Positions 35,191 to 47,104 of a stretch of 64,000 nt of DNA are shown one piece after another. The notes below the pieces were generated by a model, which worked only from the letters and a program-made list of their open reading frames with translations, had not been told where the DNA came from and made no database searches. Both the position numbers and the translations under genes were made by a program. Source of the stretch: Lycorma delicatula. Taxonomy: Eukaryota; Arthropoda; Insecta; Hemiptera; Fulgoridae. The stretch lies in NCBI RefSeq assembly GCF_047948215.1, contig NC_134456.1, positions 58,419,029-58,483,028 of the forward strand, written 5' to 3'. Numbering within the stretch: the stretch's first letter is position 1; every line of letters begins with the position of its first letter.

Positions 35191-35829
35191 TTTTACATAA
35201 CATTATATACATTTTGTCTTTTCAAATGTAATTTAGTACTATCGTGACATTATTATAGATTAACAAATTTTTATTAAATTATGAACTTTTTCTGTACAAT
35301 TTGAGCTTCATTATTTTACCTCCAAATAGAAAACCCCCTAAATCGAAAAAAATAAATTGGTTTCTTCAGATTCGAATTACAGAGGATAGACTATTAAAGA
35401 TCACTATTCCAATAAAAATTTATTAATTTAAAACATTTTTTTCCGAAAATAACGAATAGAATTTTGTATACAATGTACGGTCGTTAAACTATTTACTATC
35501 GCTCACCAGAAGAGAATAATCAACTAAATTTTACTTGAAACTATAAAATATTTATTTTAACATACTTTAGTAAATTTGATTATAAAAAACTTAATTTTGG
35601 TGGTTTTAATGTCAAATTTAAAGTAATTTTTTTTTGAATAGCAGTTTGTAAAAATATTAACACCTTTAGATTTTCTCAAACTCATACGGTGATCAGCAAG
35701 ACGGTATGATGTAATAATTTTTGAGTTTAGTGGGAGAGAATTCACGTTGATCAGCTGCAATTAAATCATTAAATTTTAAATTAAATGAAAGAATTGGATA
35801 CGAATCGATATATACCGCTTTCTTTCCTT

Positions 35830-36010
35830 TGTACTCCAATCCCCAAATATTATATTATTTAAAATTTTATTTGGCCACATAACCTTGAAACCAGTGAAAC
35901 TTGATAGAAACCAGCGAAAATAGTATATCCTTTTTTAGTCTCTCAACGAGGAGTTTAATTACTGCAGTTAAGAAAAGTTCCAAATATTTTCAAAATTGAG
36001 ACCCCGCATT
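35830..36010 (+). repeat. Dispersed repeat C, partial copy in unit 2
   Basis: Shares AAAATTTTATTTGGC and AATTACTGCAGTTAAGAAAA with 14821-14950. The unit 1 counterpart is 33940-34010. Confidence 0.6.
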
Positions 36011-36361
36011 ATTATTAAATAACTAAATAAAATATACTATACATGTTTTTTTTCTACTCAATAACAGTATTTACCCCTTCTATAAAGAGTTTTTTATATA
36101 GATGTTATTTTTTAAGTAATTTTTTTTTTCTTTTTAAGTAATAAAATAAATGTATTGCAGTTTGATCGGGTTATTAGTAGATTATAAGTACTGGAACAAT
36201 AGAGATGAATTTTTCTGGTCTAGTAATAATTCAGAGTATACATATATGAATAAGAAAATTATTATATGGAAATATTTTTTTTATTTTTGCTTTAATTACT
36301 GAACACCACAGAAACTTTTAAGCTTGTACATTTGCATGTGGAAATTTAATTTTATAGCTCA

Positions 36362-36450
36362 TAAAAAAAATGCCATGCCTGACTGGACCCGAACTTGGGA
36401 TCGCCGACTGAAAGATTGAAACACAAATAGTCCGCCAAGGACATATGAAC
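36362..36450 (-). repeat. SINE-B head, diverged (unit 2)
   Basis: Counterpart of 34385-34475, with GGCATGGCATTTTTT at the tail side and box B GTTCGGGTCC. Present in both units, so the SINE predates the duplication. Confidence 0.6.
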
Positions 36451-37274
36451 CTTTTAATAATTTTCATATCATATACAGAGTGGTAAACATAGGATTGATA
36501 CGAGAGTATGACATTCAATATATAAATTATTTTTATACGTTTCTTAAAGTCAGTAAGCACTCAAGTCATATAATACTTATGTCTATTTAATTTCTAAGCA
36601 CATTTACTATTTTTGTTTATTCAAAGAGATAATTTTCAATTGTATTCAGCGTTTCAATTTAAATTAATTCTTACAGTCAATTATAAGACGTGTATAAAAT
36701 AAAAAAAATTACTTAGCTCTTAGATTTGATCACTATGATTGTGAACAAAGTTTCGCTTAGCAGTTTCGCTTAGCAAATTGGTGTAGGATCGCTGCTAAGC
36801 GAAACAAAGTTTCGCTTAGGAAGACGAGAGGATTGACACTTTAAACATATAAATTTTTTTTATACGTTTCTTAAAGTCGTAAGCATCAAGTCATATTATA
36901 CTGATATTTACTATATAATTTGTAAGCACACTTTGCATTTTATTTATTCAAAGAGACAATTTTCAGTTGTTTTCAGCAATTTAATTTAAATTATTTTTTT
37001 CAGCAAATTATTCTACGTGTACGAAATAAAAAAAAAAATACTTATCTCTTTGATTTGATCACTGCGATTTTGATCAAACATCCGCTTAGTGGCGGATCCT
37101 ACATTAATTTCCAACTTCCTGATCGACTAATGTTGATTCTCAAATCTAAGGCAAATAGGAGTCTCCTAATATTCTTTAGTGATACTTGGAAGTCTTCCTC
37201 TTCTTCCCCAATCTTGTGACTGTTTTAAGATTCCAAATCTCCAAGTCATATCAAAATATAATTCCATTATTACA

Positions 37275-37740
37275 TACAATGAAAGCGTTTAAAATGAATT
37301 CGATACTATATTAAATAAAATTAATAAAATTGATCAAAACATAAAATCTACCATGGAAACAGAAAATTATAATTGTTTAATTTTTTTAGACATAAATATA
37401 TTTAATAATAAAATAAAATTAGATATATTTCGTAAACGTTCTTTAAAGGATACAATAAATAAGTAAAATTCATTTCATTCGTGGTCCCAAAAGATGGCTG
37501 TTTTTAATATGCTCTTATATACAGTAGTATATTATTTAAAATATGATAAAGTTTCCCTAAATAAAGCAATTTAAATAATTAAAAATATTGCTCATACAAA
37601 TGGCTATAATACTAAAACAATAAATAAATTATATAATGAAATAAATAATAAAATTAATACGATAAACAGTATAAAATTATTACCAGAATAAAACTGATAA
37701 AAAAATCTGATAAAAAATAAATACTTTCATATACTCAAAA
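37275..37740 (+). pseudogene. Second Penelope-like family, RT C-terminal fragment
   Basis: The plus-strand translation gives NKINKIDQNIKSTMETENYN, CLIFLDINIFNNKIKLDI, FRKRSLKDT, SFHSWSQKMAVFNM and AHTNGYNTKTINKLYNEI. The order FLD..I....KL...IYRKP...(T)..HP..HK.A.FN....(NGY) is that found downstream of the catalytic box in Penelope-like and related RTs. It is clearly different in sequence from the 29-31 kb element. No catalytic box or GIY-YIG block is readable. Confidence 0.55.
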
Positions 37741-38038
37741 AGTCAGAAGATTTACAAGGAAGCCATATGGTGTCCACATCAAATTTTTTACTTTAATTAT
37801 AAGACTTTTTGATTGAGTATGATATCAACTAGTATACTTAGAATGAAAATTATAAAAACAACTCGAATTTGTTTAATTTAAGTAATTTTGCTTTTGAAAT
37901 CTGAAACACTAAAAAATCGTAAATTTTTTCCATCGTTGCATTGTTTGAATTAAACGATTTACGAGTCCAAATTCCAACTTTCAAGATATCAAGATACCTT
38001 TAAGAATGAATTTAGGCAAAGATCAAAGATGTTATATT
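37741..38038. other. Unassigned, between PLE fragment and inverted repeat
   Basis: Possibly decayed 3' sequence of the Penelope-like element; no motif. Confidence 0.35.
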
Positions 38039-38292
38039 TATAGTTAATATACACAATAAATCGCTTACCAACAATTGAATTCGACGCGTTCAAGCGCTTT
38101 CGGAATTAAATTCCATCTTCAGGAACTCTCATATTCATCCTATTTATAACATTAATTAAAACTTCACATGTAAAATTCTAAGAAAATCGTGATATTTGCT
38201 TAAAACATGAAGATGGAATTTAATTTCGAAAGCGCTGGAATGCGTCGAATTCAATTGTTGGTAAGCTGTTTATTGTGTATATTAACTATAAT
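38039..38292. repeat. Inverted repeat with ~84-bp arms, PLE terminal type
   Basis: Arms 38039-38122 and 38207-38292 are reverse complements with few mismatches, sharing GTCGAATTCAATTGTTGGTA, GATGGAATTTAATT and TTATTGTGTATATTAACTA. The spacer is 84 bp. Position behind a Penelope-like RT fragment and the ribozyme-like core suggest element termini (pLTR-type). No ORF. Confidence 0.75.
38077..38128 (-). ncRNA. Hammerhead-ribozyme-like motif
   Basis: Read on the minus strand from 38128: GAGTTC (stem I 5' strand), CTGAAGA (core CUGANGA, 38122-38116), TGGAATTTAATTCC (stem II hairpin), GAAA (38101-38098), GCGCTTGAACGC (short stem III), GTC (38085-38083), GAATTC (stem I 3' strand, pairs with GAGTTC over 6 bp). 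All conserved core positions are present and the cleavage site would follow the C at 38083. One flaw: stem III pairs only if the G before UC is bulged. Penelope-like elements are known to carry hammerhead ribozymes, usually with a minimal stem III. Confidence 0.55.
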
Positions 38293-38500
38293 TACATACT
38301 TATAACGGACCATACTTAACAAAATTATTATATTACATTTGGTTTTATGGTTGATGATTATTGCATATATTCAAGGTTGTTTTCATAACCGAATTTTGCA
38401 CTGATTGGATGATGTAAAATTAATCGAACATATTCATAAACTCAATATATTAATTTTAGAGGCTTAAGAGTAAATATAGAAGAGTAAAGAATAAATTATA
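38293..38500. other. AT-rich, unassigned
   Basis: No feature. Confidence 0.5.
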
Positions 38501-38502
38501 AT

Positions 38503-38940
38503 TATGTATATATATATATATATTTAAACGTATATGTGCGCGCGCGTGAGTATGTGCGTTCCAGCATAACTCTGGAACGCTTGGAACAATTTCAACCAAA
38601 CTTAGTACGGGTTTGACTTACTATCTGGAAAAAATACTGTAGAAGTAAGACAACCCTAGCCCCCCCCTTCGGTTGCAAGAAGGGGGGACATGTAAAAATA
38701 ATCGAAAACAACCGATATTAGTTTCGAATCCATAGCTTTCGAGATTGCTAGGCTGATTGATGACAGTCCCGATGACATTTAAGCCCAAGTTTAATCGAAT
38801 AAATCTCGGTGTTCTTTTACTTTTAAAAACCTGTTTATATAATTACTTTGACTTTACACTAGATAGATTTGATTTCTTTTCCTGTCTAACAGAAGATTGA
38901 GATAAATAAACATCTGGGTAACTCCAGGTAATCAGCTAGT
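38503..38940 (+). mobile_element. Helitron-like non-autonomous element
   Basis: It begins in a TA run near 38503 and continues with GTGCGTTCCAGCATAACTC, TTTCAACCAAACTTAGTACG and CCCCCCCTTCGGTTGC. It ends with the small hairpin CTGG-GTAACT-CCAG (38914-38927), then GTAATCAG and CTAG/T (38936-38940). The 3' order hairpin, short spacer, CTAG, T is that of Helitrons. No coding sequence. A canonical 5' TC start cannot be fixed within the TA run. Confidence 0.5.
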
Positions 38941-40254
38941 AAAGAATAAATTAAAAGAGGTCAATTTCCGTAGTAATAAATGGTTATGATTCGGTGGTAC
39001 ATTTCAGTACTTGGTGAAATAGATAAAAGTTTCGAAAAATTAGTCGTAGGAGTATTAAAAAATTCGTCGGATTTAACCCTGAATCTTCATAAATAAAATT
39101 TCATTACGATACCATACTATAATTGCTTTTTTTATCTATTAAACCGTACATAAATTAAGGAACTAGATATAAGTTGATCTTAAAAATCACAGAAATTTAT
39201 GCTTAAAGTAATTGTAATTTTATAAAAAAGTTTTTCTAGATGATTTTTCAGAGCTTGACTTGAGGTAGTTCAGAGGATTCTTTATATTAGCAACAGCTGA
39301 AAAAATCGATTGCACGTTGTACTGCAGCAAAGCTTCTACAAAAAGATATATCATTTAGATTTGTCTGCATGAACACTGAAATAATTTATTTTATTTTAAC
39401 TTCTAGAGTTATTTTTAAAATATCGGATCATTCTCTATGTTGAAATTGAATTAATATTATTATTAAATTAAGTTTATAATGCAAATTAATAATATTTTTT
39501 TCGTAAATTTCAATGAACGGAAAAATAAATGTTCACATTCAATCGCTGGTATTAACAATTAAAAATAAAAATAAAGTTCATAATTGTTTTTTTAATTTTT
39601 TTTTATTTTCATCAGTACTAAAAAATCAGAACGGAAGAGAGAAGGCATGAATAAATATAGATTATTTAAATTAATGTTTAGATCCTTTCAACGTTAAATT
39701 ATAAATATTGATCGAGGCAATTTCAAAATAAAAATAGCGTTATTATTATTATATTATTCTATTTTTGAACGGTTATAATTATTATTAAAATATTGTGCAC
39801 TGTAATTTGTCAGCTGTAATTTTTGTTTAGTACAGTATAATAATATTGCGTGCATAAACTGATTACTCATTTCGTATAAATATATAAAACAATAATAACA
39901 ACAACAAAGTTTAACAACATAAATAATCCGTTGCAATTAGTTTACACAGCAATTATGTGTGAGATTATAACTTAAAGGCAGCACTTCGTATCATTGTATA
40001 AATCAACCACAAATACTAAACCGACTTGAAACACAATACATCATTCGTTATTATTTTATACATGGTTTACTACTTAATAATTGTAAATCAATATAAAATA
40101 TATTCGTTCAAACATTCTTCGAACTCAATTTAAATGCACAGCTTCGCAAATTAATTGTGATTTTACACTTTTATTTCCCTTTTACTTATTATCAGCTGAA
40201 TGAGTCTATTTTAATCCAAAAACATATGTTTAATTTTACGTAATCTATCTACTT
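38941..40254. other. AT-rich, no recognisable gene
   Basis: Nothing beyond composition. Confidence 0.5.
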
Positions 40255-40570
40255 CCTTGTAAGGTATTGTAATTGCGAAAAATTTCGGTTTTCAGATTTC
40301 AACGAAAATATCTATTTTGACCATCCCTGAATCCATTTTGACTAGTTTCGGCGTGACGTCTGTACGTACGAAGGTGCATACATATTTATCCCGCATAACT
40401 CAAAAATGGTTAGCCGTAGAATGTTGAAATTTTGGATTTAAGACTGTTGTAACGTCTAGTTGTTCACTTCTCCTTTTGATTGCAATCGACTGGACCACAA
40501 GTGTCCAAAAAAAGCCTAAAATAAAAAAAATTGAACTGGACTTTTTTTAACTAGCACATAACTTTGCTTG
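40255..40570 (-). repeat. Dispersed repeat C, reverse copy
   Basis: Reverse complement of 14940-15190, with CTAGTTTCGGCGTGACGTC, TTAGCCGTAGAATGTTGAAA and ATTGCAATCGACTGGACCA. A TCTGTACGTACGAAGG insertion distinguishes it. Confidence 0.75.
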
Positions 40571-41790
40571 TGTAAAGTTACTCGTTGATGATAAGTATAA
40601 ATTTTATATCCTTTGATCCTGTATGAGCTTCATGTTTATCATATCACTGATTAAAAAAAAACAAACAAAAACTACTGATAACTTTAAAATTAAATCTTTG
40701 AAAATTAAATTATTAACATTTTTAAGTTGGGTTAGTATATAAGTACTTATACGTGGATTCGAATGTCTGAAACTTTGAGGAATATGTTTTAGAAGACAAG
40801 ATTTAGAAAATATAATACCAGAAATTAAAATTTTAAGATTACGTTATTTTACGTAGTTTTATAATTATTTTATGTTTTTATTAAATACAATTTTTAATAG
40901 GAGCATATTTTTTAATATTTTTGGACTAGAACTATGGGTTGCTTTGATTTCGGTTCATTATGTAACTTTCTTTATTATGCTACGCTGATTCTTAAAATCA
41001 GTTATTTCATTAATCGTTTGCTATTTAGAATGCCACAGGGCTCATACTTCTGAATGAACTGGATTATTATTTTCTTCATAAAATAATAAACGAATTATAA
41101 TCTCTGTATTTTACAATTGCATGATGATAAGGGAAATATATATTCATACATATATGATTACTTCCTTGTGTTAATTTCTAAAATTTGAAATATCCTAATG
41201 TAATGTAAATACATTACATTATAAATACATTTTTTATTGAATATTTACTATATTTTGGCAAAATTCAGAAAATTTCCATACATTTATTTATATAACTTCC
41301 CTGAAAAATGGGACGTAGAAAATTTGAAGGAAAGACAAATTGTACAATCTTAAGTCGACACAGCTCTGAAATACATTAACTGTGAGTTGTCTAACAACGG
41401 CAAGAGAACGGTGTACAGATCCAATTAAAAAATGTATACTTTCATTAAAATTTGGTTTCAGCATAATTAGAACAACTCCTTTTCATCATTTTAAATTAAT
41501 AGAGATTAATATTGTAAAGTAAAGTATTACGAGTGGAGCAATACACTGAATGTATTGTTCAATTTGATAAGATCCAACAATTAAATCAACTACTACAGTA
41601 AAAATTCATATACTGAATTACTTTTAACAACAAAACAGAATTGCAAGTCTTTTTCTATTTTTATGAAGCCTGAAATTTGTTAAAACATGTTTAGGCCTAT
41701 CGAGTTAACGGTAGCCAAATCTTATCTTAAGCGAATAAATTGAAATCAAATTATTTTTGCATTAAGGGTGGGAAGATCTAGAATTCTGTA
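40571..41790. other. AT-rich, no recognisable gene
   Basis: No coding signal. Confidence 0.5.
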
Positions 41791-44420
41791 TGGTGTACCT
41801 TTGAAAATCTCGACCCCGAGGGGAAGACACGCGCCATGTGACGGATCCGGCTGTCATGCTATCTTCTCCGTACCTAGCTCTTAGGGGCTATACCGGAGGT
41901 CATCTTCAAAAGCATCAAGACATATTCTAGTCTGACCTCTGTCAAGATGCCAGAGACGGGATGCCAAGCGACATTCTCGTCCGTGTACGACGCCTAACGC
42001 GAATCCAAGCAATAATGATTTTAATAAACAGGACCATCTGATTGAGCTGACCTACACTTCTAACTAAGCTAGGGTGAGCCCAACAAGCAAAACAGTCTCT
42101 AACTGTTTTGAAAACTGAAAACATAAATCAAACAATAAACAACAAATATGAAATTGTAAACTAAACAAAGCATCAGGTAAACGCAAAACACCTAACCCAA
42201 ACCAAAACACGAAACACAGAAAACTAAGCCAAAGGTAATCAGTAAAATAAACAGATCTAAAATACACTTAAAACTAATAAAAATAAAACAAACCTAACCA
42301 AACGCTAAAGAAAACACATAGACTCTAAACGCTAATCCGAGAACAAAACCTATTAAACACAAAACATAAAACCAACTGACAACAACAAACAACAAATATA
42401 ACACTTTAATCTACGAAAAAACAAAACGTCAGACACTAACACAAACCAAAACACGAAATACAGAAACAAAAACTAAGCCAATAATAACACAGTGAAACAA
42501 ATAAACCTAAAACCTACCTAAAATAAACCTGAAACAAATCTAAATCTAACCAGAATAAAACAAACTTATCAAAACCTATAAGTAGATCAACTCCTACTTC
42601 TCTGATCTGTTTAAACTCTCACAGAAGAACACTAAATGAAAACGTATAATACAATACCAAACTGAACATTGATGATATTAAACCACAACAATCAGGAGAA
42701 TATATAACTAAAACAAAAACAAAAACAAACAAACCGAACAAAAGCAAAAGCAAAACCAAAGACATCAAAGCATGAAACCAGTAAAATAAATTAATATACA
42801 AAAAATTAAAACAAAAAAATTATCAAAACCAAACGCAATCTAAAACCGGAACAATAACTAAAAACAGAAAAACAATAAACCAAAGCAGAAAACCCTGTAA
42901 CACCAGCCCTATAATAGCCCTAAACATCAATCCTACCACTTAGAAGGATCCGTGCACGCTTGTACGCGGGACAATCTTTTGATTTACAATCGTGGTTGGG
43001 CGTGTTTCGACCATGGAGACAGTTTGCGCAGGTAGGAGGGCCCCCATTTTTTTTAACCTGACAATTTAGATTGTCATTATGTTAGCATAATGACCCTTTT
43101 TGCCACAGTGGGAACAAAGCTCTTTTTCTTTACATGATTTTGCCAAGTGGCCTAATCCCAGACACCGAAAACAATCCTTACACCCTTTGGGTTATCTCAC
43201 ATGCTGAGGATTTGTAAGCCCTTCTTTCTAGCCTCCAGATTTTTCATCACCTCACCCTAAAAGGATGGGGCAGTAACTCCCTCAGGTTTATCAATATGCA
43301 TAACCACTAGTTTCGATGCTTTCACAACCTCAGAGCATAGTTTCTTAATCGGCAACGAATCGGACCGCTGTCGCTTACCCACGACCGCCCTGACGCCTTC
43401 AATATATCGTTGCAACCTTCGACCCACTTGCCTCTGAACCCGAGACTGAACGTACGCCGAGTTTTTTTCTTTAACATTTTTTGAGTTCCCACGAACTCTT
43501 CGATTTCGACACAGAGGCTACTAAACATCTCAATCACCAGTAATAACATCACTTGAAAGAACATTAGAAGATGTAAGTCGCACCAATAACTCTTTCAGTG
43601 CCATTGCCTCTGACTTCTTTGCCTTCGTTGGTAGAAGGATCTGCTTGCTTTTACTAGTTGCAGGACCAAACAATCCCTCCATTAACTCTGCTTCTGAATC
43701 AAAATCCGAACCCTTTGGGCCCTGAGCTACCATATCTCCTTTCTCCTTAACCTCTCTTTCTTTGACTTTTCTCTCCTGACGCATCTTACTTTCCACTCTT
43801 TTTCACTTTCTATTGTGCACAGCTTGCACTTTAGATTCACACATTTTTTGTGGTTTCTCCGCTTGCGATGCCTTTCTCCAGAGATACCCCGGAGAACTTT
43901 ATCCTTCCTCCAACTTGCGTTCACTACTCATGCTAAGATAACGAATAAAACACTAACAGGCTAAATGTTCAAACAGTGAAGAATAAAAAATACTATAAAC
44001 AAAACAGAACAACCAATCAAAACACACCTTAACGTAAACAAAATAAATGAACCAATCAGATGAACAAAGATGGCTACCGTTGCTAGGCTGTAACCAACGA
44101 AACCAACGGTATTAATAAACTACAACTAACTAAAATAAAATATAAACTCAACGGACAAATCACTTGTAATAAAAGAACAAACAACAAAACCTCAAAAGAA
44201 GAACCCCTTAAATATTTAACAACTAGTAACCACCACTCATAAACAAATAGCCCAGAGAGCCTAGGCTATCCGAGCAATCAAACTAAATTAACTAAAAACA
44301 AATATTATAATTAAAACACAAACTAACTCAAAATTCAAGCAACGAAACCCCTACTGAACGAAGAAACTAAACTGAACCATAAATAACCGTAAATATAAAA
44401 ATAATAAAACTTTTCAGATC
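41791..44420 (-). mobile_element. Gag-only retroelement with strand-skewed flanks
   Basis: From about 42060 to 44410 the plus strand is markedly A/C-rich and G-poor on both sides of a minus-strand gag-like ORF, so the sense strand is T/G-rich. The sense-strand 3' end is probably the GC-richer block 41800-41945 (GACCTCCGGTATAGCCCC). An imperfect tandem repeat of about 246 bp lies in 42131-42600 (AACCAAAACACGAAAYACAG twice, at 42198 and 42443). No LTR pair and no polymerase was found, so the element is non-autonomous or internally deleted. Confidence 0.6.
42945..43935 (-). pseudogene. Retrotransposon ORF1/gag with CCHC zinc knuckles
   Basis: This nucleic-acid-binding structural protein would package the element RNA. 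The sense reading starts near 43935 (about MSSERKLEE). It passes a lysine/arginine-rich region and an acidic stretch (GPKGSDFDSEAELMEGLFGP), then a central part recovered only with frame changes (RRTFSLGFRGKWVEGC). It ends with knuckles: CFRCLGLGHLAKSC, CSHCGKKGHYA and, frame-shifted, CANCLHGRNTPNHDC and DCPAYK. Three successive knuckles with this ending are typical of ORF1 in R1/Jockey/I-type LINEs. Stops and frameshifts at about 43530, 43320, 43190 and 43060 make it a pseudogene. No ORF2 follows on the sense side. Confidence 0.75.
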
Positions 44421-46639
44421 AGAAGTTACAACGGTACTTGCCAGAATTGCGTGTTTTTCTCTATCTTTGACAATCTTCATAATGTTAATAAATTTTCAAT
44501 TAAAGCAGAAAATAAAGGAAGATTAGAAAATAAAACTAATAAACTGCCAAAGGTTAGTGTTTTACCCGGAACTGAAGGAATATACGAATAGTTTAAATGG
44601 TAATTGTGGTTTCACATTAATAAAGGGTATTTTCAGAATCGGAACTAATTAATTTAGCTTCTTAATAAGTTAGCTGTAATACAAATCTATTTTGTATGTG
44701 TACAAAGAAGGAAGACGATAATGTGCATTGTTTAGCTGAATAGTGCATTGTTTAGCCGATTATATCAGAATTGAAGAGGAAATAATTTTGAAAATAGAAT
44801 CTTTATGTTAACTGTATTACAACAATATTTAAATGGAGAAAAGTAGTTGCTTTTAATTTATTTTGGAAAGTACGCTTGAAATTATTTTTATAAATTATTC
44901 AGTTACAAAGGAAATTTTTTATATTTTTTATTTAATATCATTCAAATTTAAAGCTGTTAAGTGATTGTTACTAAAAATTTAAAGATCTAATTGTATCCCT
45001 CTGTTTTATCAATAGCAGTAAAATAAATATTTCTTGTATACATGAGGGACTTTCGATCAAGTCCCTCAAACGATCAGCTGGATATAATAGAGCCGATTAC
45101 GCAAGGCTTTAATATGAATACTGCTAATGATTAATGAATAAAGACCATAGTTGATTATTACATAACTATTGTAATAGTTATGTAATACAAAAATTTTATA
45201 TTGAATATTGCACTTAGTTTATTCAATAAAGAATTATTATAATTATTTAAACAGACCAAGTACAAAACGTTTATAAAATTCTGTACATAGGAATCTGGAA
45301 GTGATATAACTGTCAATAAATTGGAGAATTTAAAACTTTGATATTTTCATTCAGCTATGTTATAAAATATATGATCAGTAATTGAAATTATTTGCTTCAT
45401 ACAATTGATATAGAAAAAATTATTGCAAAACGATTTAACTTTTCATTTCTACAACTTAATTAATAAAATAAAAATTAATATCATATAAATACTTACTGGT
45501 TTTGTTCGATTAAAATCTCGCTATAAAATGATTGTAAAAATCATGATAGAATGTAACTTTAAACCCATCCTTTACCCTAAGTATAGCCTAACCTAGTTTC
45601 TTAATCAAAAAACTCCTTCAGTTGAAAATAAAAATTTAGAAATATTGAAAACAGTGAAAAAAAGATTTAGGAAAAGGATTAATCACACTATTAAAATATA
45701 GTTAGTGTATATATTTTAATAATTTTTTAGGTTCTTTTTTTAGAATACCAGAGATTTCAGAATTGAAAAACGTCTTGGTAGTATAGAGATCTGTCCTGTC
45801 GACTTCAAAGCCCTTTGAAATGTAACCTAAATGCAAGTACTTTTAAGGGGTACACGGATTTCAAATAAATATGGTAAATCTTGCGCCGGAAACATAACAG
45901 TTTAAAAATATTTGACAGAGAAGAGTTTAATTGTGATATCCGGATGGTATTGAATTATTACGTGAAGGCATTTTACTGAACAATTTGAAGCAAGCAAAAG
46001 GCAAAAATGGAGAATTATATCACGCCAATTTATTGAATTTCTGGAAAATGTTTATAGTGGTAGTGAAAGATAATTTACAATGGATAATAAAAAGGTGAAA
46101 TCTTTCACCTGTTGTTTTTAGTTTATGTTTGAATGTTGCCATAAATTTAAGGAAACGAGATTTTGATCATTACTGATACTTAAACAAAGAAAATTGTATA
46201 GTTTGTCTTAATTATGGTGATGACTATATAAAATTAGTAGCGACATTTGTGTTAGTTAATCCATACTTTGACGTGATAATCCTATCGACCCTCCAGATTT
46301 TTTAAAACTACATGTGGAAGAATAAAATCTAGAAATATAAAATAAGGAAAAGAAGTAGATGGAATTCTTGGGGAATTTTCTTAAATTATGTAAATTGATA
46401 TGGAATAATCGAGGTATTGAACAAGTTAAAGATTATTAAAATTTTTTCGATGTTTATTTTTATATTTTTAGAGATTGGTGGATATCAATTACCAGAGTAT
46501 GGGTAGTAGAATTAAATATAACTTAAAAAGTTCAGGTTTTTTGAAATCTTAATAATTAAATTTTACGAAAATATGGCCTTTCCTGCTAGTATTTATGGTA
46601 ATGATTAAGTGGTGAGTGTTATCTGGTAACTTTGAATAT
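44421..46639. other. AT-rich; two small hairpins
   Basis: GAGGGACTT/AAGTCCCTC with a 6-nt loop at 45044-45067, and CATAACTATT/AATAGTTATG with a 2-nt loop near 45160-45181. Between 45780 and 46500 there are hints of an old LINE (for example HANLLNFWKMF near 46020) too weak to call. Confidence 0.5.
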
Positions 46640-46935
46640 AAAAAGTCTGTGAGCTCCAGAGATGCACATTCTAAGGACGTTTGACAAGCAAACACCACTT
46701 GAGAAATACAGAAATAAAAGGAAGACTGACCTCCACAGCATTTTTGAGAAAATTGTTAATTAATTTATAAGAATATTGATAGCTAATGATGGATGATGTG
46801 GAAATAATAGAGGATGGCAGAATATCTTGGAGGGTTTTCTTATAGATTCCACAGGGGTTGTAAGATCTTACATGACCAAGAAAGAAATGGACAGATCAAA
46901 TGGGAAGTCGCAAGAGATATTAAACTGGTGATTTA
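46640..46935 (+). pseudogene. Decayed LINE C-terminal fragment
   Basis: One plus frame with stops reads IEDGRISWRVFL, IPQGL, then PRKKWTDQMGSRKRY. This matches the layout of the last part of many LINE ORF2 proteins (HV.RMEDGR.P......GRPRKRW.DQ...D.). An upstream LEKYRNKRKTDLHSIFEK stretch may belong to it. The RT core is not visible. It is a different family from the 25-26 kb LINE, whose ending is GRPRLEYV. Confidence 0.5.
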
Positions 46936-47104
46936 AGCAGAGGTAGTCATTAATAGGAATTTAATAATTTAACTACGAATATCAAAGCCTATAATTTCTA
47001 TGATCTTAGTAAATTCAGTTTTTATAAATACAGTAAATTAAAAAAAATGTTTCCTATCAATGAAAAAACAAACATTCAAATAACGATTATCACGGGGTGA
47101 AAAC

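Larger units (their letters stand above)
34940..37265 (+). repeat. Tandem duplication, unit 2
   Basis: Second copy of the 32.6-34.9 kb unit. It carries its own internal duplication: 36495-36745 and 36840-37075 share TTTTTATACGTTTCTTAAAGT, ATTTGATCACT and neighbouring blocks. Between them is a knot of short direct and inverted copies of TTTCGCTTAGCA (36757-36820). Confidence 0.75.

Noticed and set aside
42619..42801. Hydrophobic minus-strand ORF as a membrane protein
   Set aside because: T/G-rich sense strand of the retroelement UTR gives Leu/Val/Phe runs without a protein motif.
41791..44420. LTR retrotransposon interpretation of the gag element
   Set aside because: No direct terminal repeats found, and the three-knuckle pattern fits LINE ORF1 better; not fully excluded.
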